Shown: positions 56,501 through 64,000 of the stretch, piece after piece
How the letters are laid out: every line of letters begins with the position of its first letter
Numbering within the stretch: position 1 is the first letter of the stretch
Assembly: GCF_963678635.1 (NCBI RefSeq)
Contig: NC_087063.1
Location: 73,179,617-73,243,616 of the forward strand
Source of the DNA: Symsagittifera roscoffensis
Lineage: Eukaryota > Xenacoelomorpha > Acoela > Convolutidae
Length of the DNA: 64,000 bases
Reading direction: 5' to 3'
Position numbers and translations under genes: made by a program
Notes under the pieces: model-generated
Databases searched by the model: none
Seen by the model: only the letters and a program-made list of their open reading frames with translations
What the model was told of the DNA's origin: nothing

Positions 56501-57975
56501 ATTTTTAGGGTGAAGCGCGCGCCGAAAAAAAACGCGATTTTTTGGTCAAAACTTTCCAACAAGTGCCTAAGAACGCTTTTGTTGGCCTGTTTTTCAAGAT
56601 TTAGCCAAAGGAGGGTCTTTTTACTGCTTTTGGAGAGCTCGGAAAATCAATTTAGTCAGCCTAAAAAAAGGTCAAAGTTTACTGAAATTTTTTTACCATC
56701 TGCCTCCCCTCTCGAGAAAACACCAAACCCTCCTCTGTTTACCTTTGTTTACCCCTGACAACTGCAATGTGTGAAATTTACCGACCTGTGTTGTTTTTTG
56801 TTTCCTTCGGCGACAAAGAAGGTGATGATGGCAAGGAGGGAGCGGAAGAAGGTGAAGAAGAAGATGACTGTGACTGTGATGATGATGATGAAGATGACGC
56901 TTTGAGTAGTTTCTCCATGTACACTCCCGCCAGTGCAGAGGTAAAGGTCATGGTCACAGCTGCCATCAGACCCTTCAAGTAGTCCCAGTTTCCCTCCCTC
57001 TGAATTGTTTCTCTCTTCGCTACATCTGACAAGTCTCTGCCTGGAACAGCAGAAAAAGACAAAAAATAGGTCTTTTACCGCCCACGCAAGCACCTGATAT
57101 ATGTATTTTTTATTTTTTAAAGTTTTGTTCACCTTCCCCCTCATTATCATGAAAATTGTTTCTTTTTTTACCCCGGAACAATTTCCCCTCGTAAAAATTT
57201 CACCCCCATTTTCAATAATTCACTTGCATTTAACTAATTTAAAAAATTTGCGGGGGGTTCTGCAACTTCGATAAATTTTAGTTGATATCAGCTTATTTTT
57301 GTAGACTGAAAAAACTAAACTACCTGTTGTATTGCTGTATAGCAGACGATCTAAGCTCTGCGATTCTGTACCATTTATCAAGGAATACTTTATTGGTGTT
57401 CCTGGTGGTATTATTATCTGGGTGTTTCTGTTGTTCGGCAACTGTGATATAGCGACGTCCAAAAGCTTCTCGCTTGACCGAACGGTCGGCGAAGCAAACT
57501 GGTCCACTTCCGCTAGAGAAACTCCGATTAGAAGGATAACCAAAGAAACCCACTGTACGTTTTTTAGAACTTTTCCAAGCAGAAGACGCATAAACACGGC
57601 AGTCGTTAATAACTTGATTTGAGCCGTGACTGTGAAAGTTCCGGGGTCGAGGTACTGCAAAGCAACGTACGCTAAATTATTCTGAACTACGTAAATAAGC
57701 GCCGGAATCGAACATTTCAAAGTTTCAGTAAGCTTTCCAAAAATTTCAATTTCAATCGACTTCATAAATTTGGTGGGCGATGTGCCGCAGGTAATAAATA
57801 AGAACACCAAACATAGCCCAAGTTTGATAACTTCGATTAAAAAAACAGTTGTAGTTGAGCTGTACTTATCGACTTCTGAATTCCTTTCTTTTCTGGTGTC
57901 ATTAATGAGCACGACATTCAAGGTCATAAGAAAAGTGAGAGTTAAAAACAACGTCAAGTTCATGATCTTAGACAT
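53507..57975 (-). CDS. SLC35A: Nucleotide-sugar transporter, SLC35A family
   Basis: Four exons on the minus strand: 57975-57324, 57040-56786, 55989-55861 and 53820-53507. All introns are GT-AG and every join is phase 1, giving 449 residues. About ten membrane segments are visible: five in exon 1, one in exon 2 (LKGLMAAVTMTFTSALAGVY), one in exon 3 (after SLWMRNIQ) and three in exon 4. Family marks are KYSSTTTVFLIEVIKLG, VVQNNLAYVALQYLDPGTF, QIKLLTTAVF, AGVYMEKLLK and GGLATALMLKYLDN. The family exchanges UDP-galactose, UDP-GlcNAc or CMP-sialic acid for the nucleoside monophosphate across the Golgi membrane; which sugar cannot be told here. It is longer than typical members (about 320-400) because of a roughly 70-residue loop between segments 5 and 6 and a Ser/Pro-rich loop between 6 and 7. 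Exon 3 has a second possible acceptor 9 nt downstream. Confidence 0.9.
54119..54325 (+). mobile_element. Helentron/HINE-like element, copy 3 in duplication B, truncated
   Basis: This is the same insertion as 42820, inherited through the duplication, but it stops at about 54325 in the middle of the element. It lies in the intron between exons 3 and 4 of the SLC35A-type gene. Confidence 0.6.
54640..54890. repeat. Three copies of TTGTATGATNAGCATTTTT
   Basis: A motif of about 20 bp recurs at roughly 54690, 54825 and 54865 in the intron between exons 3 and 4 of the transporter gene. The first follows a small palindrome, TTTTCCATATATGGAAA. Confidence 0.45.
54942..55466 (-). mobile_element. Helentron/HINE-like element, copy 4 (inverted)
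   Basis: 525 bp, full length, with ends CAAGAGTGCTCGTATC and GAAAGTAGGAAC, flanked by A residues on both sides. It lies in the same intron of the SLC35A-type gene as the truncated copy at 54119. Confidence 0.65.
56400..56757 (+). mobile_element. hAT-type MITE, degenerate, in a transporter intron
   Basis: It has the same block order as 28595-28984 (CCATTTTTCGCTGACGAACC, AAAGGCGCC, GCGCGCGCCG, GCCTAAAAAAAGGTCAAAGT, ending ACCCCTGACA). It lies in the intron between exons 2 and 3 of the SLC35A-type gene, antisense to it. The ends are worn. Confidence 0.55.
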
Positions 57976-58074
57976 GATTGCAAAGATCCGACGTCGAAGT
58001 TTGCGATGCGCGATTAATGAGTCTATGATGGTTGCATTCTCTTGAATTAATCGTACGTGATCATTGTCTGTATA

Positions 58075-58807
58075 CAGTGCTGATTTAAATTAACCGGACA
58101 AAACGCGTTAAACTTGAAATTTAAAACCCGTTTTTCTCAAATTGGGTTGAGTTTAGGTGAAAACTTATGAAGACAAAACTTGCTTAGAATTTTAGCAGAA
58201 TCAATATGGTGTAATTTGTTTTGCGAAATTCGGGTCCGAAATTTTACCCCAAAAATGGGTCATTTTGGCTTTTCTTGGTTAATCAAAAATTACGCCAAAA
58301 ATACCCAGTCGATCACAGACATAATTATATCAAAGTGAGCCCCTTACGTAGCCCAACAAACTTTATGAAGGGTGTTTTCTCCAAAAAAAATTGCAAAATG
58401 TTTCAAAATTGTTTTTAAATAAAAAGTTGGTATTTTATATAGTAAAAACGACCTTTTTTGTCTATCAAACAAAAATAAATTAACTTATACAACATTTTGG
58501 AGAAAATACCCTTCTTAAAGTTTGTTGGGCTACATAAGGGGCTCACTTTTATATAATTATGTCTGTGATCGACTGGGTATTTTTGGCGTAATTTTTGATT
58601 AACCAAGAAAAGCCAAAATGACCCATTTTTGGGGTAAAATTTCGGACCCGAATTTTGCAAAACAAATTACACCATATTAATTCTGCCAAAATTTTAAGCA
58701 AGTTTTGTCTTCATAAGTTTTCACCTAAACTCAACCCAATTTGAGAAAAACTTTGAGTTAAATTTCAAGTTTAACGCGTTTTGTCCGGTTAATTTAAATC
58801 AGCACTG
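58075..58807. mobile_element. Palindromic Tc1/mariner-type MITE, 733 bp
   Basis: The two arms (58075-58390 and about 58495-58807) are near-perfect inverted complements of over 300 bp around a roughly 100-bp AT-rich centre. The ends read CAGTGCTGATTTAAATTAAC on both sides, and a TA dinucleotide flanks each end (58073-58074 and 58808-58809). CAGTGCTG termini with TA duplications are characteristic of Tc1/mariner elements. There is no transposase; mirrored open frames in the arms are an effect of the palindrome. It lies 99 bp upstream of the transporter start codon. Confidence 0.82.
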
Positions 58808-61800
58808 TATTTGCGTTTTGCATTTGAACTATAAAGTGATTGACATTGCTAAAACGAACAAACAGAAAATGATTATTTAAAAGCGCCCCTTCCTCTTCCG
58901 ATCCTCCCCCCCCCCCCCCCCTCCCCACTTGAAATTTTGAAAGATTTCTAAATTTAGCTCGTGTTGTCCAATTGTCATGAAAGTTGGCCTGTGAGTTGAG
59001 AGTCTGGTGTTAGAAACACATTTTGTGTAATAGTACAATTTCGTAAACTTATTAGTCAGAGCATAAAATTGATGATTGATATCTAGTGAGAGAGGGGAAG
59101 GGGAGGGGAGGGAAACGGTTTATAAGTTCAAAAAAAGAAAATTTTTTAAACAAAATCTGAACGGTATTCTGTGATGATAGCAACATCGGTAGATTTTTGA
59201 CTGGCTCGGAAACAATGACCTATGGAGTCACAGATCTTTTTATTTTTGGAACAAGTATGATATTTGGGCCTCTACAAAAACAGGTATGAAAAATGACGAA
59301 AAATGAGTGTCATAAAAGCAAAAACTGGTAGCCAAGACTCTGAAATGTATATTTTTTTTCTCCCCGGCTTGATCTAAGCTTTTTGGGCTAAGCTATTATC
59401 AAGCTTGTACACGCAAACGGTTTCTACGCTCAAACTGTTCAGTCAAACATCAAGCACACAAATATCTCTATGTCGCAGACTGATTTTTTTGCTAACCTTT
59501 CTTTGCATCTCAAAGGTTTTTTTTTGCGAAATGGTTTTTTTTTGCATGTGGTTTGAGCTTCTACGCGGCTTCAAAACCATTTTCTTAATATTGGCAAGAT
59601 GGCACAACTATTGCTATTTGGTATGTGCTACAGAAAATTGGGAAGAACTATTGGATCTACTTAACAATTCCCCCTCTATGTTTTCCACTAAAGGATCTCC
59701 ACCTCTTAAAGTAAAACAGTTAAATGGCACTAAAGCTTTCTTTTGAAAACTTTATTTTTGCAGCGTTTTGATTGGTCGAAAAAATGACTTATTAAACATT
59801 CGTAACAACCCATTCCCTCTAATTGGGGCAATACAGCAGTACCGAAGTACAACAGAGCTGAAAAACAAAATTAGTTCAACAGGGCCGAAAATTTGAACAA
59901 ATTTCAACATATTAAGTGCGGCAATCAAAAACTGAACGGCAATCGTTAATAATCTTAAGTAAATGGCACTTTAAAATTTTGAGCAAGAAAACTTGCAACT
60001 TTTCTCGCTCAAAATTTGCAACTTTTCTCGTTTGGCGCCAAAACAATTTTTTAATTTGCAGTTGCAGACAATTTAGCGCTGAAATTGGAGTGATTTTTTT
60101 CGTTAATTTGGGTCAGTAATTTCCCACTTTTTAGAAAATGCGTTTAAATTATTTTGAAAATTTCTCGCTTTTTTCGGCACTGTTGTACTTGGGACTGTTG
60201 AAAGCTCCCCTCTAATTGAATACTGAAGCTTGTTAAGTAGATCGAATGATTGAGGAAGCCGAAAAACAGATTAGTTCCCTGATAGCCAAAAACTATTCAC
60301 TAAAAGCCAAATTTTAATCCTTGAAAAAATAACTTCTCACATCATCTATAATAAAGAAAGCCTCTCACCCATAATAGCCCCTACCCCTAAGTGAATTATA
60401 GAACCTCAAAAAAATTGAAAAATCTGATGGGAATTCCTTTAGAAAAAATTGAAATTTCTATTGGCCTTTTTTATTAGATTGAACGGATCTGCTTAAAAAT
60501 CTCCCCCCAATGGTATCTACTTATGAATTTCTAGCCTTATGAACAAATACAGCAAATTAGAGCTAGAGTTTGTATTGAGAATTTTAATTTTGCTTCATTC
60601 TGATCAAAAATTCGGCTAACATAATCTATTTATCAATCCAAACTCCCCCTTTCTGAAAAGAGATTTTTAATTGGATCTGTTTGATCAGTTTGAGCTGTAC
60701 CGAAACGCTGTAAAAAGGCTATTTCTAAAAATTTTTCTGAGACAGAGGCAAATAATTGATTTGAAAAAATGGCAAAAAATCGGGATTTTGCACTCATTTC
60801 TGGCGCGTTGTACCCGCGTTCATCTGAAAACGGGAGTGTAGCGATTTGCTTGCGTGCTGCTGACTCTGCGCAATTGAAATAATAACTGTCTTTGATGCGA
60901 CACGCTTCAGTTAGAGTTTTAGTCTTAAATGTGAGAAACCAAACTCAATTCCAATTGAGCAATGAACAGTATGCTAAGAAGCACGCACATAATTGGGCCG
61001 GACCGCTCTCAAGGCATTCATTATACGGCTCTTATTTTTTTTTGGTAAGCCAAAAAATGTTAGCTTGCGATTAGTCGAAAAAAAATTGTTCCCGGATAGC
61101 CAAAAAAAATTGATCTCGGATAGCCAAAAAAATATTGCGTATCAAAAAAGTCAATATTGCGTATCAAAATTATTTTTTGCTATCTTAGATAGTCTATCTT
61201 TATTGCTATCTAATTCCATCAAGGCAAAGCTGTTACACCTGTAAAATGCGTTTAGTCTATTGTATCAGTCCAATTTTTTTGTCAAATATTTCTTTTCAGA
61301 GTTTAACAAATTTCTGAAAGTTTTTTGACTATCCAGGAAAACGAATTTTGGGTACGCACCAATTTAAACTCAAATCTGATTTTAAAAAATTTGCAAAAAT
61401 TTAAAGGTGTACTTTTTTTAAATTTGATTTTGTGGGAAATTACCGCCCATTTTATGCAGTTTTTTTAAGAACTCTAACATGCATAATAAGCAAACCAATC
61501 GACTGCTTAATAATTTTTCTGATGATTAGATTAATTTTTTACAGGAATCAAGAAAAAATGAAAACTTACCAGGCTTATTGATTGCGAAAAAAATAAGAAT
61601 ACGAACTTTTTCGAGATCATTGGTTATTTTTCAGACAGGGAAAAAAAGAAATGAATAAAAAAGATATAAAAGAAAAAAAGTTACGTTGAAATCTAGAAGT
61701 AGAAGACTGTAAGGTTTAAAGCATACATCGAGATGAATTATTAAGAAATGAATGCTTAATTTGAAAATTCAAAAATCACCGCCATATACGTGAAAAAAAT

Positions 61801-63129
61801 TCTGTTGCGATTTCGTGTGTATACGATTTGAGACAGATTTTTTTCTTTCATTACTAATTGATGAAATTATTTAAAATAAAACGGAGAAATAGTATGTTCG
61901 TTAAACGCATGCGTAGTTTGTGATACTTATATACTTTTGTTTTCATGACTGCATTCAATGCAACTGACTAAAATCATTTCCTAGTGGACGGAATTATCTT
62001 GTCAGGAAAAATCGTTTTATTTAAAAAGTTTCCCAATCTCTTTAATGGATCTTAAATTTGCCATTTTTCTACAAAAAAAAACTAACGCTTCAGATATAAA
62101 ATTGTATTATTGTAAAGAAAACAGGTATGTTGCCAGTATCCATATCAAAGGAAATCAAAATCAAGTTCGAGTTGAATGTTTCTCCATTGCGCAACATGAC
62201 CCGCACTCCGCGCCAATAAGAGTGATTTGAAGATTTCGGCGTCTCTTTTACTGTGCGCATTGCGAAGTGTAATATATATAACTTTAATGACAAAAACTAT
62301 GTTTTTCATTGTAAACAAGAAATTTTTCATGAATTTAGTACATACCTGTGTTCAAATTATTCGTTTATCTGCGTGTTCTTGATAACTGAGAAGTCAATAG
62401 ATTTCCTATTTCTACCGGAAACGATAAGTCAAAAGTGAAAACGAAATTTTTTCCAAAAATTTGTAACAGAATGAAAAAAATATCGAAACTGATAAACATG
62501 TTTTATTATACTTAAAATTAGAAACAGCAAAATCAAATAGGCAATTTCAGAACAAATTAGAATGTGCTAAAATTAAAATAACTGTGGCAAAACAAAATGG
62601 TTAACAGAAAGATACTTAAAATTTTTTCAATAGCCGTTGCCAGAAAAAAGCACAGGAAAGAGTTTGCTTAAATCAATGGTAGCAAAGATTCATTGAAACT
62701 GAAATTGTAATTGTTTTCTTCAATTTTTATTCTCATTTTTGAGTTCTTTATCTAAATCAATGTGCTCGAAATTTTCTGTGAGAATTTTCTGTACGAGTTT
62801 TCTGTGCGACCATATCCGAATCCAACTATCCATGTTTGTAGTTTATGTTTGTAGTTTATGTTTTTGAACCCATTTGCCTTTCCTGTTGGGAGCAAAAAAA
62901 CCTGTTCCCCAGTCTTCAAAAAATTGTAACATAAACTCTGTTCCCAGTAAAGAAAAAAATTCTAACTTGAAATTAGAAATATGAGCAGGTCACGAATCAA
63001 TAATGATGCTTGGATTGAACAATTCGGCAAGCCATCAGATTCTAAAATAATTATCGTTCCTCTGGTTGTTTGATACTGTTGTTCTTCTCATCTTGATTAT
63101 TGCTCCAATTACTGCAAGTGGGAAGGATT
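58808..63129. other. Intergenic, no gene seen
   Basis: AT-rich sequence with short unconvincing frames. It includes a run of 16 or more C at about 58906-58921, and short direct repeats (GATAGCCAAAAAAA and ATATTGCGTATCAAAA, each twice) at 61095-61170. Confidence 0.4.
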
Positions 63130-63330
63130 TCGTCTTTGTTCTAGTTTTTTTAGTTTTCCTTTTTTGTTTTTTTTTCATGAAAAATCAGTTACTACAAATA
63201 GTCTTCGGAATGGGTCGAGTGATATATCATATTGAAGCCATTTCAGTCGTAACTCGAACGAAATTTAAAGTTTTTTGAAATTTTTATTGAATGTTGAGAA
63301 AAACCGGTTGAAAATTTTTATTGAGAAAAT
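63130..63330. repeat. Dispersed repeat family R1, copy 3
   Basis: It carries ACTACAAATAGTCTTCGG, GTGATATATCATATTGAAGC and TTTCAGTCGTAACTCGAA in the same order as 19466-19535 and 22546-22618, preceded by the same T-rich lead. The second half of the family is absent here. Confidence 0.55.
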
Positions 63331-64000
63331 TGGAGGTTTGGTCAAATAGCGTGTCTAGTTTTTATTATTAAATTTAGTGTGAGAAGAAGGCTAACCTTTG
63401 ATTTCATAGATCTTTTTGATTTGTCCATGGTTAATTTTTTTGGATAAAATGTATAGAAGAATGAATGAATAGAAAAAACAGTTTTGAACAATCGTTTCCT
63501 GATACCACTAATGCAGAAAAAATGTTTCTTCATTTTCTATAAATTCTTAGTGATTATCTGACTGAAGTCCGCTTCTAGATTGTTTGGCTTCGACTTTATA
63601 ATAAGTACAAAATTGCGTTTTAATGGATACCAACTAAAACAATAAATAAGAAACAAGAAGAGAAATAGAAGTTTAGAAAAGTGTACTCAACTTAATCGTA
63701 ACGGCTTAATGAATTTCTGAAAATTTTGACGGACTAAATCTGAACCAAAACTGCTTCTGAGTCAGCTTACCTAAATTTCGGCTTCTTAGAAATTTTTGAA
63801 AAACCGGCTATACTTTTCATTTACTCGCTCACAGGGAAACTTCACAGTGATTCTTTGTTGACTTTTCAAATTAGAAAAATAATAAGTTTTAATTTTATTG
63901 ATAAGCGCAATTTTTAGGTGCCTAGTTAATCTAAAAATCAGTGCTTGGTACAACAAACTGCTTATTTCTTCCTTGTCCTTTTTTACGGCATGATAAAATA
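63331..64000. other. Right edge of window, nothing recognised
   Basis: AT-rich sequence without a supported gene or repeat. Confidence 0.4.

Noticed and set aside
58221-58660. Two similar 65-81 codon frames on opposite strands
   Set aside because: They are the same sequence read in the two arms of the palindromic MITE.

Overview
The window looks like a 64 kb piece of an AT-rich, repeat-dense nuclear genome from an invertebrate animal. That placement is an inference. It rests on spliceosomal introns of 0.1-4.5 kb (GT-AG at all but one junction), a lola-like pair of zinc fingers, animal-type OGFOD2 and SLC35A genes, tRNA-derived SINEs and several DNA-transposon families. I cannot name the species. 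A run of exactly 200 N at 44625-44824 is an assembly gap.

Layout. 1-4878 (minus): a Ty3/Gypsy-type retrotransposon running off the left edge, with gag, zinc knuckles, protease and the first part of reverse transcriptase. It is broken by in-frame stops rather than indels. 4879-8630: non-coding sequence with a dispersed CCCCTCCGGATTGG motif. 9964-15560 and 16208-20325 (plus): two tandem paralogues of an OGFOD2-like 2-oxoglutarate/Fe(II) dioxygenase. They share two intron positions but differ at a third, where the second copy carries a 639 bp interruption without a GT donor. 20326-29533: an accessory stretch with SINE, hAT-type MITE, poly-G and AT-palindrome repeats. 29534-30409 (plus): a complete, intronless YghU-type glutathione transferase. 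30410-33960: nothing recognisable.

33966-54325: a segmental duplication of about 9 kb (copy A 33966-43035, copy B 44825-54325). Copy B contains a younger 2.2 kb tandem duplication. Copy A carries two transposon insertions whose empty sites survive in copy B. The duplication captured the last exon of the nucleotide-sugar transporter gene (SLC35A family, minus strand, exons from 57975 down to 53507), so a second near-identical terminal exon lies 11.3 kb further downstream. A 733 bp palindromic Tc1/mariner-type element sits 99 bp upstream of the transporter start codon. 58808-64000 holds only repeat fragments.

The genes are unrelated housekeeping-type enzymes and a Golgi transporter, and do not form a functional cluster. 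The strongest structural signals are the Helentron/HINE-like family (5' GTTCCGAC, subterminal GTCGGAAC, 3' hairpin, TT targets), the nested duplications and the transporter exon capture.
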